A model generated the notes under the pieces. The model did not search any database and was not told where the DNA came from. It saw only the letters and a program-made list of their open reading frames with translations. DNA of 36,833 nucleotides from NCBI GenBank assembly GCA_030148085.1, contig JASBUF010000060.1:1-36833 (forward strand), given 5' to 3'. Shown one piece after another: positions 27,543-36,516 of the stretch; position 1 is the first letter of the stretch; each line of letters opens with the position of its first letter. This DNA comes from Methylophaga sp. GTDB lineage: Bacteria; Pseudomonadota; Gammaproteobacteria; Nitrosococcales; Methylophagaceae. The position numbers were made by a program, and so were the translations under genes.

Positions 27543-30155
27543 GTGGATCGCGTTCAGGCACATCGCTTCTTTCAAGCGCTAAATCATGAACGTATCCACC
27601 GGCTGCGCCAATTGGCACCACTGCGGCACGGCCTCATTCTCGAGCTGTTGCCATTACTCTTCCACATTAATTCGAAAGTCCTGCCAGGCTATGTGTCCGA
27701 TGACACGCCTGCCGGCTTGATTGATTATCAGCCAGATAAATCGGTACTCGACCGGGCGCAACACCTGGAAAAGAGTTTTCACTATCGTCGTCGTGCTCTT
27801 CGCCGTTACCCACTTCGTGGGCTCTACCTGATTCACTCTCAAAGCCACCTGACCTATCCCAAAGATACAACGTTTGAATTGTGGCTATTGCACAGCACAC
27901 TTCCAGACGAGCAAAGACAACTACTTGAAGCCAAGCTCAGTGCAATCTCTGATTGGGCATGGGAGTCCGGGCTTCATCTTAATACACGACTGTTATCTGA
28001 ATCAGATGTTGAACACGGCATCTTACCCGCATGGGAACTCGACCAGTTTTACAGCTGTGGCTTGGTATTGGCCGGCTGTCAGCCTGATTGGTGGCTAAGC
28101 AGCCCGGATGAAGACATAGCGTCCCAGAACCTTGTTAGGCAAGCAAAGCCGCAACGTCGCCAGAACGCTGTCAGCTTGGTCGATTTTGGCAATGTCAGTA
28201 GCTTTGCTCCGACAGAACTGCTCAAGTTCAGCACAACAGTATTAACGCAAAGTTTGTTCAATGGGCGACGTCTTTTAGATGTTCATTATCTGCTAGCTTG
28301 CCTAACACGCACGGTGACGAGCTCGCTGTCTGCCCTAGTCAAACAACAGATTTATGATCAGCAAACCGATGTCGCAATGTTTGACCCCGATTATCTGCGG
28401 TTGCAATGCCTTCCTAAGCCAGTGCCTCATGCACTCTTTGACGCGTTTTATCTGCAAAGTCAGGAGTCACTGAGTAAAGCGGTACGTCATGCGCTGATAC
28501 CCTGGCGTCGACACTTTATGGAAAAGCTTGTTCAACAATGGGGCTGGGATAAGGAACGATTAGAACAGCTTGACGAAATCGCCAGTGATATCCACTCTCG
28601 TGAACAAGCCTTTGCCAACGAGGGTGAGTCCTGCGCTCGTTTACTACGCCAATTAAATGAGTATTGCGAAACACACCAACTTGCAGCCGATGAGGAATTG
28701 AAACAGCTTAGGCACCTGTTTCACCTGCGCCATGAACCCAATATGGATCAAATCCCCTCTCTGCCGACATCACTCCGACCTAACACCGATGCAGAGCGGC
28801 TTTACCTGACTCGCTTTGATGACGACTTACGCTGGCAACTGAGTCGATTACCTCTATCCAAGCCATCCGACACAGTCGTCTATAGCCATGAAAACCTATT
28901 GCAGGTGCTGGCTTATGCGGTAGCAAATCGTCTGTTGAGCCGAAGTAACTGGCTTAGCGTCAACGACCACCAGCAGCGAGTCACTACTGCCAGCGTGGTA
29001 GAACTCAGCTCACAGCTTCTCAAAACCTCGTTAGCTGATACCGATCTCAGCACAGATCCTAGTTGCCTCAAGCACAAAGAAAAACTGGCGCAGATCTGGT
29101 TATTTGTAAACATGGATGAAGCTGCGGACAACCCTCAGCACCATGGTGTTCAGCTATCCAGCAAGCTTAATGACCCTCTCAACTACAGCTCCTATGGACA
29201 GAGCCTGGTGATGTCGATTGATGGTATCGTGATCTCGTCCTTTGGCCTGGCGTATCACTTCCGCCACAGTGGTGAACAGGCACCACTGGAGACGCTCCGC
29301 TACTTGCTGACCTGGCCTCCCTCAACTCAGGCTCGCTGTCAGAGCTGGTGCCCTACCCCCATCTTTGGGCTAACTATTCAACAACGAATGACTAGCCTGA
29401 TGAGTGACACCATCCAACACTATCTGCATAGTGAAAAAACCGGCAACCTACTGCTGGATATTGCTGGCCAGCCATACACGTTGTGGTGGGATCAAGGTCA
29501 TGCGGATTTTTCTAAACGTTCCAGAACACAGGAAATCTGGCAGGCTATTGCCTCTAATCAGGAGGCATTCCAGACCATCAGACTGGACCGCTATCTCGAC
29601 AAGGATGGTCTATTTAACTCGCTGCTTTCACATCAGGCAGTAGACCGCGTCAGCGTCTTCGTCTACTTCGAAAAAAACACCATCATCTGCTATTTGCTGG
29701 ATGAATACGGCAATTTGATTCGCCAGCAGTATCAGCATCTGACAGAAACGACGCTGATCTCGCATCTACATATCTTTCTGTCTGAAATTTTGCACCGTAA
29801 TCAGATAGCTCACCTGCGGTTTTATCGACTCAGCCGATACCAGCAAACCTGGCAAACGACGCCTCTCGCAGCACCCCAGCAAACTAAGGGCTATTTGCCC
29901 ATCCGCGCCAAGTTAGCCAGCCCCAGTCCCAATGCTGAGTGTGAACTCCACTGTGGCCAGCACCGCTTCACCGGCCAGGCTGATGACCCCGCCCTGTTTG
30001 CTCGTATTCACCAACTAGTCTTGAGTTTGCGCCAACAACAGCAGTCTTATCCTGTCTATCTGAACAGTCTGCTGTTTGATGATGATCAGTATTACCCTGC
30101 CAGTGTGTACATGCAGGAAAAACAGCGTTTGGAAATGCTGTTTAACCCAGACTAA
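27543..30155 (+). CDS. cyaA: Class I adenylate cyclase homologue with lost catalytic residues
   Basis: An 870-residue protein homologous along its length to enterobacterial class I adenylate cyclase (E. coli CyaA 848). N-terminal conservation includes [37 protein letters not shown] and LDQFY..GLVLAG. In E. coli the nucleotidyltransferase site is G102-S103 and D114-L-D116-I-W118. A gapless 22-residue alignment places His98-Ser99, Thr110, Phe111, Glu112, Leu113 and Trp114 here, so the G and both metal-binding aspartates are replaced. The SPYK-containing segment is likewise absent (replaced by [15 protein letters not shown]). The C-terminal regulatory half is retained and the frame is unbroken. 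Translation starts at GTG (27543), directly after an in-frame stop. It is probably not an active cyclase; it might be a regulatory pseudoenzyme. The symbol marks homology only. Confidence 0.85.
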   Translation: MDRVQAHRFFQALNHERIHRLRQLAPLRHGLILELLPLLFHINSKVLPGYVSDDTPAGLIDYQPDKSVLDRAQHLEKSFHYRRRALRRYPLRGLYLIHSQSHLTYPKDTTFELWLLHSTLPDEQRQLLEAKLSAISDWAWESGLHLNTRLLSESDVEHGILPAWELDQFYSCGLVLAGCQPDWWLSSPDEDIASQNLVRQAKPQRRQNAVSLVDFGNVSSFAPTELLKFSTTVLTQSLFNGRRLLDVHYLLACLTRTVTSSLSALVKQQIYDQQTDVAMFDPDYLRLQCLPKPVPHALFDAFYLQSQESLSKAVRHALIPWRRHFMEKLVQQWGWDKERLEQLDEIASDIHSREQAFANEGESCARLLRQLNEYCETHQLAADEELKQLRHLFHLRHEPNMDQIPSLPTSLRPNTDAERLYLTRFDDDLRWQLSRLPLSKPSDTVVYSHENLLQVLAYAVANRLLSRSNWLSVNDHQQRVTTASVVELSSQLLKTSLADTDLSTDPSCLKHKEKLAQIWLFVNMDEAADNPQHHGVQLSSKLNDPLNYSSYGQSLVMSIDGIVISSFGLAYHFRHSGEQAPLETLRYLLTWPPSTQARCQSWCPTPIFGLTIQQRMTSLMSDTIQHYLHSEKTGNLLLDIAGQPYTLWWDQGHADFSKRSRTQEIWQAIASNQEAFQTIRLDRYLDKDGLFNSLLSHQAVDRVSVFVYFEKNTIICYLLDEYGNLIRQQYQHLTETTLISHLHIFLSEILHRNQIAHLRFYRLSRYQQTWQTTPLAAPQQTKGYLPIRAKLASPSPNAECELHCGQHRFTGQADDPALFARIHQLVLSLRQQQQSYPVYLNSLLFDDDQYYPASVYMQEKQRLEMLFNPD

Positions 30156-30232
30156 GTCACAAACTGAACTTTCGCTTTACGGCCTGCTCTTTTATCATGT
30201 CTTATTTACATCAACCTTCGACAGAGCAAAGC

Positions 30233-31261
30233 ATGATCAAAGTCGGTATTGTTGGCGGCACGGGCTACACCGGTGTCGAACTTCTGAGGCTTTTAGCCAA
30301 TCACCCAAACGTTTCTCTTGAGGTCATTACCTCACGTAGCGAATCAGGTATGGCTGTCAGTGAGTTATTTCCTAATCTGCGTGGTCATGTTGATTTAGCC
30401 TTCAGTGAGCCGGATCCCGATGTGCTGGCCCAGTGCGATGTGGTGTTTTTTGCCACTCCCCATACTGTAGCCATGGCACTGGTGCCGGAACTCATCAAAC
30501 GTAATACACGGGTCATTGATCTCTCTGCCGACTTCCGTCTGAAAGATCAGGCTGTCTGGGAACAGTGGTACAACACGCCGCACACTTGCCCCGAATTGTT
30601 TGATATTGCGGTCTATGGTCTGCCGGAAATCAACCGTGAAAAAATTAAAACGGCTCAGCTTGTAGCGGTACCGGGCTGCTACCCGACCGCCACTGAACTG
30701 GGCTTCCTGCCCCTGCTGGAAGCCGGCGTAATTGATCCAACGCACCTGATTGCCGATGCCAAAACCGGTGTTAGCGGCGCTGGCCGTAAAGCCTCGATAC
30801 CGATGCTGCTGGCAGAAACTAGTGGTAGTTTCAAAGCTTATGGTGTCAGCGGTCACCGCCACCTGCCGGAAATTCGTGAAATATTATCGAACCACACACA
30901 GCAGAACGTTGATCTGACCTTTATTCCACATCTGGCACCGATGGTTCGCGGCATTCATGCCACGCTGTATGGCCGCCTGACAGCCCAAGCCGATCTGCAG
31001 GTACTGTTTGAAGATCGCTACCGCGACGAGCCCTTCGTTGATGTGATGCCGGCAGGTGCCATGCCGGAAACCCGCAGCGTTTCAGGCTCCAATATGTGCC
31101 GTATTGCTGTGCATCAACCACAAAACAGCGACACCGTAGTGGTGCTGTCAGTCATTGATAACCTGGTCAAAGGCGCTTCCGGTCAGGCTATCCACGATAT
31201 GAACATTATGTTCGGCCTGCCTGAAACGACCGGCATCAACCTTATCGCGACCATGCCCTGA
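30233..31261 (+). CDS. argC: N-acetyl-gamma-glutamyl-phosphate reductase
   Basis: A 342-residue NADPH-dependent enzyme, third step of arginine synthesis. It starts [20 protein letters not shown] with the nucleotide-binding glycine motif. The catalytic cysteine is Cys149 in VPGCYPTA, and SGAGRKAS and GHRHLPEI line the active site. The ATG at 30233 fits the family start; one 12 codons upstream (30197) has no ribosome binding site. The TGA overlaps the next gene's ATG by one base, starting the argC-DUF6776-bactofilin run. Confidence 0.96.
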   Translation: MIKVGIVGGTGYTGVELLRLLANHPNVSLEVITSRSESGMAVSELFPNLRGHVDLAFSEPDPDVLAQCDVVFFATPHTVAMALVPELIKRNTRVIDLSADFRLKDQAVWEQWYNTPHTCPELFDIAVYGLPEINREKIKTAQLVAVPGCYPTATELGFLPLLEAGVIDPTHLIADAKTGVSGAGRKASIPMLLAETSGSFKAYGVSGHRHLPEIREILSNHTQQNVDLTFIPHLAPMVRGIHATLYGRLTAQADLQVLFEDRYRDEPFVDVMPAGAMPETRSVSGSNMCRIAVHQPQNSDTVVVLSVIDNLVKGASGQAIHDMNIMFGLPETTGINLIATMP

Positions 31262-31959
31262 TGTTGGATAAACCCTACGTCATTCAAGCCCGCAGGCCTT
31301 ATCGCTGCCTGCTACTGCTACTTGCGACCATCGTTATATTGGTGGTTGCTGGCTGGTTCTGGAGCAAGGAATGGCGCGCTGCACAAAGCGACAAACTGAC
31401 GAGTCTGCAAAGTCAGTACGAACAACTCGTCAGTGAAAACCAGCGGCTCACTGGCGAAAATCAGCAACTGGCCACGCAACTTGAAAATATCAACCAGATG
31501 CAAGCCTTGCAGCAGGCCACCGATACCCAACTGCAAACCGAATTACAGTCCATGCAGGAAAAAATCATTGCCCTGAATAAGGAACTGCTGTTTTACCAGA
31601 ACATCACCCAAGGCAATGCCAGCAGCGAATTGCAAGTTCGTGAACTGCATCTACGACCGGTGGCTGACGATCCGGCATCCTTTATGTACCGGATTGTTCT
31701 GACTCAAGGCACACGCATTACCAAGGCAATCAAGGGTGACGTACTGATTACCCTGAACCTTGCAGGTGACGGCAAAGCGCAGTCACGACTTTTGGATCAG
31801 CACGATCTCAAAATTCGTCATGTGCAAGTGCTTGAAGGCACACTGAAATTAGCTGAGAATGAACGGCCGGAAAGTTTACGAATCATGCTACGGCAGGCAG
31901 ACAAGACCCTGACCGAACGCACGTTTAAATGGGAAGTCTCGCCCTCCCCGGCACCATGA
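31261..31959 (+). CDS. DUF6776-type membrane-anchored coiled-coil protein
   Basis: A 232-residue protein with a short cytoplasmic N-terminus, one membrane helix (about 17-36), a glutamine-rich coiled coil (about 40-115) and a beta-rich C-terminal domain beginning after ELLFYQNI. I assign it to the DUF6776 group from that layout and the ELLFYQNI segment; its function is not established. It lies between argC and the bactofilin gene, sharing start/stop overlap with both sides, so it may act with the bactofilin at the inner membrane, for example in cell shape or envelope assembly. That link is an inference from position. Confidence 0.75.
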   Translation: MLDKPYVIQARRPYRCLLLLLATIVILVVAGWFWSKEWRAAQSDKLTSLQSQYEQLVSENQRLTGENQQLATQLENINQMQALQQATDTQLQTELQSMQEKIIALNKELLFYQNITQGNASSELQVRELHLRPVADDPASFMYRIVLTQGTRITKAIKGDVLITLNLAGDGKAQSRLLDQHDLKIRHVQVLEGTLKLAENERPESLRIMLRQADKTLTERTFKWEVSPSPAP

Positions 31960-31967
31960 GGATACGC

Positions 31968-32414
31968 ATGTTTAAGAAAGACAAACCTAAAAAATCCAAG
32001 TCCACCAGCCGAATTGATACGCTGATTGGACGCCACACGCATATCAAGGGTGATATCAACTTCAGCGGCGGACTTCGCATTGACGGTACGATCGAAGGCA
32101 ATATCAGTGCGACTGGTGACGACACCTCCGTTTTGACCCTCAGTGATCACGGCAGCATTGAAGGTGATGTGCGTGTACCTAATATCATCATTAACGGTCA
32201 GATAAATGGCAATGTCTACGTATCACAACATGTCGAACTGGCGCCGAAAGCGCGCATTAACGGTAATCTTTACTACCGCATGCTGGAAATGGCGATGGGT
32301 AGTGAAGTGAATGGCCACTTAATCCGTGCGCAGGATGAAAACGAGGACGTGCTTCAGGTTGAGCATGAAGTTTTCGATGACGAAGCCCAGTTTCAGCTTG
32401 AACAAAAAGCCTGA
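31968..32414 (+). CDS. Bactofilin (polymer-forming cytoskeletal protein)
   Basis: A 148-residue bactofilin, which self-assembles without nucleotide into filaments at the membrane. The core (about residues 15-115) shows the regular short beta-helix rungs of the family: IKGDINFSGGLRIDGTIEGNI, GSIEGDVRVPNIIINGQINGNV and ARINGNLYYRMLEMAMGSEVNG. The N-terminus is lysine-rich (MFKKDKPKKSKS) and the C-terminus acidic. The ATG at 31968 has a GAGGA ribosome binding site nine bases upstream; the open frame reaches 31929. It follows the DUF6776 gene with an eight-base gap. Confidence 0.93.
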   Translation: MFKKDKPKKSKSTSRIDTLIGRHTHIKGDINFSGGLRIDGTIEGNISATGDDTSVLTLSDHGSIEGDVRVPNIIINGQINGNVYVSQHVELAPKARINGNLYYRMLEMAMGSEVNGHLIRAQDENEDVLQVEHEVFDDEAQFQLEQKA

Positions 32415-32429
32415 ACCTTGGTCTAAATC

Positions 32430-32457
32430 TTGACTAATTTAGTCAGAATTGGATAAT
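32430..32457 (+). promoter_or_regulatory. erpA promoter overlapping an IscR type 1-like palindrome
   Basis: TTGACT (32430-32435) and GATAAT (32452-32457) with a 16-base spacer form a good sigma-70 promoter 37 bases before the erpA ATG. GACTAATTTAGTC (32432-32444) overlaps the -35 and matches the core of the E. coli IscR type 1 site, GACT-RWWWY-AGTC, at every position; the flanks match less well. The predicted effect is repression by [2Fe-2S]-IscR. Confidence 0.7.
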
Positions 32458-32493
32458 AATTAACCAATTTACCATCTTGTTTGGAGTATCCCT

Positions 32494-32838
32494 ATGACCA
32501 GCGAAATGCCCAGCCCAATTATTTTTACCGAGGCAGCGGCAACCAAAGTCAGCGAGCTTATCGCTGAAGAAGGCAATGATGCACTGAAACTGCGCGTGTT
32601 TATCACCGGTGGTGGCTGCTCCGGATTCCAGTATGGTTTCACCTTTGAAGAAGAAATCAGCGAAGGCGACACCCAGGTGGAAAAAGGCGGCGTTACACTG
32701 CTGATTGATCCAGCCAGTTATCAGTATCTGGTCGGTGCCGAGATCGATTACACCGACGGCATTGAAGGGTCGCAATTTGTTATTCGTAACCCGAATGCGA
32801 CCACGACCTGTGGTTGTGGCTCTTCCTTCTCGCCCTAA
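32494..32838 (+). CDS. erpA: A-type iron-sulfur cluster insertion protein ErpA
   Basis: A 114-residue A-type carrier that delivers iron-sulfur clusters to apo-proteins. The three cluster cysteines are Cys42 in GGGCSGFQY and Cys106 and Cys108 in [10 protein letters not shown]. The closing SFSP is near the ErpA-type end; length also fits ErpA (114 in E. coli). A TTTGGAG ribosome binding site lies before the ATG. It stands alone between a promoter with an IscR-like site and a strong terminator. Distinction from IscA or SufA is by residue pattern only. Confidence 0.94.
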   Translation: MTSEMPSPIIFTEAAATKVSELIAEEGNDALKLRVFITGGGCSGFQYGFTFEEEISEGDTQVEKGGVTLLIDPASYQYLVGAEIDYTDGIEGSQFVIRNPNATTTCGCGSSFSP

Positions 32839-32857
32839 TCGCAAAACTAGCATGAAC

Positions 32858-32894
32858 AAAAACCGGTGCGCTCTTGTAGCCCACCGGTTTTTTT
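32858..32894 (+). terminator. Rho-independent terminator after erpA
   Basis: An 11-bp stem (arms 32858-32868 and 32882-32892, AAAAACCGGTG and its complement) with a 13-base loop ends in a run of T to 32894. It lies 20 bases past the erpA stop. Confidence 0.92.
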
Positions 32895-32967
32895 ATATCT
32901 GCTGTTTACCGATTGTTTGCCAGCACCGCCTTGGTTATGCTGAAACCTCTATCCAAAGGAGTATGGC

Positions 32968-34224
32968 ATGTTTTCAAAATGGCAGTGGTTACTGACGCAA
33001 CTGACACGCACGTTATGGGTACGGGCCACGTTGTTTGCCCTGCTGGCTATCGCCACGGCGCTGATTGCCATTCCCGTTCAACGCTTTATCAGCGAGCCCT
33101 TCCCCTACAGTATCGGTGCCGATTCCGTCGGCCAAATCCTCAATATCATTGCTTCCAGCATGCTGGCAGTCACTACCTTCTCTCTAAGCGTTATGGTCTC
33201 AGCGTACACAGCCGCAAGTTCCTCTGCGACACCACGAGCCACGCAACTGGTGAGGCAGGACAGTACAACACAAAATGTGCTGGCGACTTTTATCGGCTCC
33301 TTTCTGTTCAGTCTGGTCGGCATTATTGCGCTCAGTACCGGTGTCTATGGTGATAATGGCCGTTTATTTCTGTTTATCGTCACCATCGGCATCATTGTCT
33401 TGATCATCGTTACCATCCTGCGCTGGATAGAGCATTTGTCCTTGCTCGGCCGGCTGAGTGAAACCACGGATCGCGTTGAGAAAGCAGCCAGTGCGGCGAT
33501 AGAACAACGCATCGACTACCCTTGCTTGGGTGCCAAGAGGCTGGATCCTTCAACGCTCCCCGATTACCTAGATAATGCAATTTATCCCGAGAAAACCGGC
33601 TATTTGCAGCATATCGATGTTGCTAGTCTTAATCGCTGTGCTGAGCAGTATGATGCTGAGATAACTGTCTTGGCGGAGCCAGGCCAGTTTGTTCATCCTG
33701 GCGAGGCCGCCGTGTGTTTCAGCGGTGAACTGAATGATGAGGTCGAAGCAATAATTCGGACCGCCTTCACTGTCGGCAATGAACGCTCTTATGATCAGGA
33801 TCCCCGTTTCGGCCTGTCCGTGCTGGCTGAAATCGCTTCCCGCGCCTTATCACCAGCGGTCAATGATCCCGGCACCGCTATTGATATCATCAACCGCGCC
33901 GTTCGTGTTCTATCCCCCTGGCGCGATCATCTCAGTATTGATGATGACCATGAAGCCATCATTTATCCGCGTGTACGGCTCGCTGAAATCACGTTGGACG
34001 ATTTATTTGATGATGTCTTCATGCCCATTGCCCGTGACGGTGCCAGGCTGATAGAAATTCAGTTACGTCTACAAAAATCATTACTGGCGCTGAAGCAAAT
34101 TTGTCCTGATTGCTTTGCTGAACAGGTCGAGCGTCACTCACAGATGGCCATGCAGCGGGCAGAGCAAGGGCTGACACTGGATGCTGACAAAATACGGCTT
34201 CATGCGGTTGTTGAACAGATATAA
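32968..34224 (+). CDS. DUF2254 family membrane protein
   Basis: A 418-residue inner membrane protein of the DUF2254 family, with unknown function. Four helices are seen at about 19-37, 55-80, 102-125 and 132-152, with the family-typical FSLSVMVSAYTAASSSATPRA between the second and third. The remaining 260 residues are soluble and probably cytoplasmic, including FGLSVLAEIASRALSPAVNDPG, the most conserved-looking stretch. An AAAGGAG ribosome binding site precedes the ATG. It lies after the erpA terminator and 85 bases before a small membrane protein gene on the same strand. Confidence 0.88.
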   Translation: MFSKWQWLLTQLTRTLWVRATLFALLAIATALIAIPVQRFISEPFPYSIGADSVGQILNIIASSMLAVTTFSLSVMVSAYTAASSSATPRATQLVRQDSTTQNVLATFIGSFLFSLVGIIALSTGVYGDNGRLFLFIVTIGIIVLIIVTILRWIEHLSLLGRLSETTDRVEKAASAAIEQRIDYPCLGAKRLDPSTLPDYLDNAIYPEKTGYLQHIDVASLNRCAEQYDAEITVLAEPGQFVHPGEAAVCFSGELNDEVEAIIRTAFTVGNERSYDQDPRFGLSVLAEIASRALSPAVNDPGTAIDIINRAVRVLSPWRDHLSIDDDHEAIIYPRVRLAEITLDDLFDDVFMPIARDGARLIEIQLRLQKSLLALKQICPDCFAEQVERHSQMAMQRAEQGLTLDADKIRLHAVVEQI

Positions 34225-34309
34225 CCCTGTATCTAGCAAGGTCGAATTGGAAAAATCATCAACTTTCTTTTAAGCTGACTTGGCACTATTAATTAACAAG
34301 GAGTAAAGA

Positions 34310-34486
34310 ATGTTTGAAGTGGGGGGGTTATTAAGTCTTATCTGGTTAGTCATTGTGATCTGGGCCATTATCAAAGTGGCCAGCAGCCCTGCTGGAGCTG
34401 GAGCTAAAGCACTGTGGATTGTGATTTTGCTGGTGCTCCCAGTGATTGGTTTTATTATCTGGTTTTTCCTAGGCCCCAAAGGCTGA
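34310..34486 (+). CDS. Small membrane protein with PLDc_N-type domain
   Basis: A 58-residue protein with two membrane helices, about residues 6-22 and 34-53, joined by a short SSPAGAGAKALW loop. The second helix LWIVILLVLPVIGFIIWFFL and the closing LGPKG resemble the PLDc_N (phospholipase D N-terminal) domain that also occurs as free small proteins. An AAGGAG ribosome binding site (34298-34303) is ideally placed. It is followed directly by a bidirectional terminator. The function is unknown; it may be co-transcribed with the DUF2254 gene. Confidence 0.8.
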   Translation: MFEVGGLLSLIWLVIVIWAIIKVASSPAGAGAKALWIVILLVLPVIGFIIWFFLGPKG

Positions 34487-34497
34487 TTCTTGATTAT

Positions 34498-34523
34498 AAA
34501 AAAAGGGGCCTCAGCCCCTTTTT
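34498..34523. terminator. Bidirectional terminator between convergent genes
   Basis: A GC stem (GGGGC 34505-34509 and GCCCC 34514-34518, loop CTCA) is flanked by A7 on the left (34498-34504) and T5 on the right (34519-34523), so it can end transcription from the small membrane protein gene and from the glyoxalase gene. Confidence 0.92.
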
Positions 34524-34532
34524 ATTATCCGG

Positions 34533-35087
34533 TTAAGCCAGATGCTCTTTTAGCAATTCAGGCTGACGTTCCGGCGTAAAGATTTCAATCCAGTATCCAT
34601 CCGGATCCTGAATAAAAGCAATGCCCTTCATCTTGCCGTCATTGGGCTTTTTCACAAACGGCACACCGAATTCTTCAAAACGCGCACAGGCAGCATCAAT
34701 ATCCGGTACGGCAAAACCGATATGACCAAAACCACGCGGGTCACTGTTACCGTTGTGGTAATTGACCTCGTCCTTGTCTTCATCGCCCCAGTTATGGGTC
34801 AGTTCCAGCATTGCCGGCATCGCAAACGTCTGCTTGATACGCTCAGCATTGTCGCTCGAAATCGCTTTGGCCTGCTCCGGTGACAAGGCCGCCATAAAAT
34901 ACAGGGTGAATTCCATTGCAGGGAAATCAAAACGTTTTACCAGCGTCATGCCCATCACTTCTGTATAGAATTTCAGGGTACGCTTCGGATCTTTAATGCG
35001 GAACATGGTTTGGTTGAAAACAAATTCATGCGTCGCCGTATCATGGTTTTCACTCAGGCCTTCTGCCTGATCAAAATGCCTACTCAT
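34533..35087 (-). CDS. gloA: Lactoylglutathione lyase (glyoxalase I), long Zn-type
   Basis: A 184-residue glyoxalase I, converting the methylglyoxal-glutathione adduct to S-lactoylglutathione. Metal ligands align with those of the human zinc enzyme: Gln26 in FNQTMFRI, Glu95 in MLELTHNWG, His122 in GFGHIGF and Glu168 in GYWIEIF. It keeps the longer, eukaryote-like form, unlike the short nickel enzyme of E. coli (135 residues). The ATG at 35087 has AGGAGA upstream and overlaps the end of the symporter gene by eight bases, so the two are coupled. An in-frame codon 15 residues upstream lacks support. Confidence 0.95.
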   Translation of the reverse strand: MSRHFDQAEGLSENHDTATHEFVFNQTMFRIKDPKRTLKFYTEVMGMTLVKRFDFPAMEFTLYFMAALSPEQAKAISSDNAERIKQTFAMPAMLELTHNWGDEDKDEVNYHNGNSDPRGFGHIGFAVPDIDAACARFEEFGVPFVKKPNDGKMKGIAFIQDPDGYWIEIFTPERQPELLKEHLA

Positions 35088-36432
35088 TGTCTTCTCCTCT
35101 ATTCTTATAAGATTCTGTGAAGTAGCGTTCACTCTCAGCTTTGACCACTTTCGACAGCAACAAAATGCCGATCAGGTTGGGAATGGCCATTAAGCCGTTC
35201 ATTAAGTCGGAAAAATTCCAGACAAAACTCAGCTCACGGGTCGCTCCGACCATTACCATGGCTACAAAGACGATTCGAAACCCGATAATTGCCCGCTCAT
35301 TGAGCAGGTATTCAATCGCTTTCTCACCGTAATAGCTCCAGCCTATCAACGTTGAAAACGCAAACAAGGCCGTTGCCACAGCGACGATGATGGTACCGGC
35401 TTGGCCCAAGGTTTCGGCGAAACTCAAGCTGGTCAGAATGCCTGCGCTGACGCCTTGTTGCCAGACATCGGCGGTCAGAATCACCAACGCAGTTGCGGTA
35501 CAGACAACCAGAGTATCAATAAAGGTCTGGGTCATCGACACCAGCGCCTGTTTAACTGGATCTTTGGTGCGTGCTGCAGCTGCAGCGATAGGCGCGGAAC
35601 CGAGTCCGGACTCATTGGAAAACACACCGCGCGCCACACCATAACGAATGGCTGCGGCCACTGCTGCACCGGCAAAACCACCACCGGCGGCAATCGGATT
35701 AAACGCATGCCAGAAAATAAGGCCGAAAGCCCCCGGCACTTCGCTGATATTCATTGCGATAACAACCAGCGCAGTGCCCAGATAGGCGACAATCATAAAG
35801 GGCACCAGCATCGAGGTGAAACGACCAATGGAGCGGATTCCGCCAATCAATACCAGTCCGGTCAACACCATTAAAATGGCGCCGGTGTATGATTCAGCCA
35901 GTCCAAATACATCATTAAGTACAGCAGCGGCCGAGTTGGCCTGTGTCATATTACCGATACCAAATGCCGCGCAGACGGTAAACAAGGCAAACAACCAGCC
36001 CAGCCACGGCAGACCCGCGCCCCGACTGATGTAATACATCGGTCCACCGCGCATGCCGTTTTCACCCTGCTCACGGTATCTGACCGCCAACAAGGCCTCG
36101 GCATATTTAGTCGCCATACCGACGAGACCAGTTATCCACATCCAGAACACGGCGCCGGGGCCGCCCAGCGTGATCGCTGTCGCGACACCAACGATATTAC
36201 CGATACCGACGGTCGCGGCGAGAGCGGTAGTCAGCGCAGCAAAGTGACTGATATCGCCCTGACCTTTGAGATCTTTATGAAAGACTAGCTTAAACGCATG
36301 TCCAAGCGCGCGGAATTGCAGACCTTTCAGAATCACCGTCAGGTAGATACCGGTACCGACCAGTAAAATCAGCATCGGTGGACCCCAGACCCAGCCTGAT
36401 AGAGTTGAAACCCAGTGCGAGAGCGTTTCCAT
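35080..36432 (-). CDS. AGCS family sodium:alanine/glycine symporter
   Basis: A 450-residue inner membrane protein with about ten helices, of the alanine-or-glycine:cation symporter family. Family segments are [46 protein letters not shown] and [20 protein letters not shown]. It imports alanine or glycine with sodium. The ATG at 36432 is preferred to a TTG two codons earlier because AGGA lies seven bases before it. It ends inside the glyoxalase gene's first codons and is co-transcribed with it. Confidence 0.93.
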   Translation of the reverse strand: METLSHWVSTLSGWVWGPPMLILLVGTGIYLTVILKGLQFRALGHAFKLVFHKDLKGQGDISHFAALTTALAATVGIGNIVGVATAITLGGPGAVFWMWITGLVGMATKYAEALLAVRYREQGENGMRGGPMYYISRGAGLPWLGWLFALFTVCAAFGIGNMTQANSAAAVLNDVFGLAESYTGAILMVLTGLVLIGGIRSIGRFTSMLVPFMIVAYLGTALVVIAMNISEVPGAFGLIFWHAFNPIAAGGGFAGAAVAAAIRYGVARGVFSNESGLGSAPIAAAAARTKDPVKQALVSMTQTFIDTLVVCTATALVILTADVWQQGVSAGILTSLSFAETLGQAGTIIVAVATALFAFSTLIGWSYYGEKAIEYLLNERAIIGFRIVFVAMVMVGATRELSFVWNFSDLMNGLMAIPNLIGILLLSKVVKAESERYFTESYKNRGEDNE

Positions 36433-36516
36433 AAGCAATTCCTAAACAAAGTTCAGACTGAACTTATGTGAGATAGCAGCCAGTGTCAAACCGGCAGCTA
36501 ACAGAGAAGTCGCGGC

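Noticed and set aside
27543..30155. Frameshift or pseudogene as the reason for the odd cyclase sequence
   Set aside because: The frame is open over 870 codons and conserved blocks on both sides of the catalytic segment align without gaps, so the change is substitution, not frame error.
34270..34310. TGGCAC resembling a sigma-54 -24 element before the small membrane protein gene
   Set aside because: The -12 GC element is missing at the required spacing.
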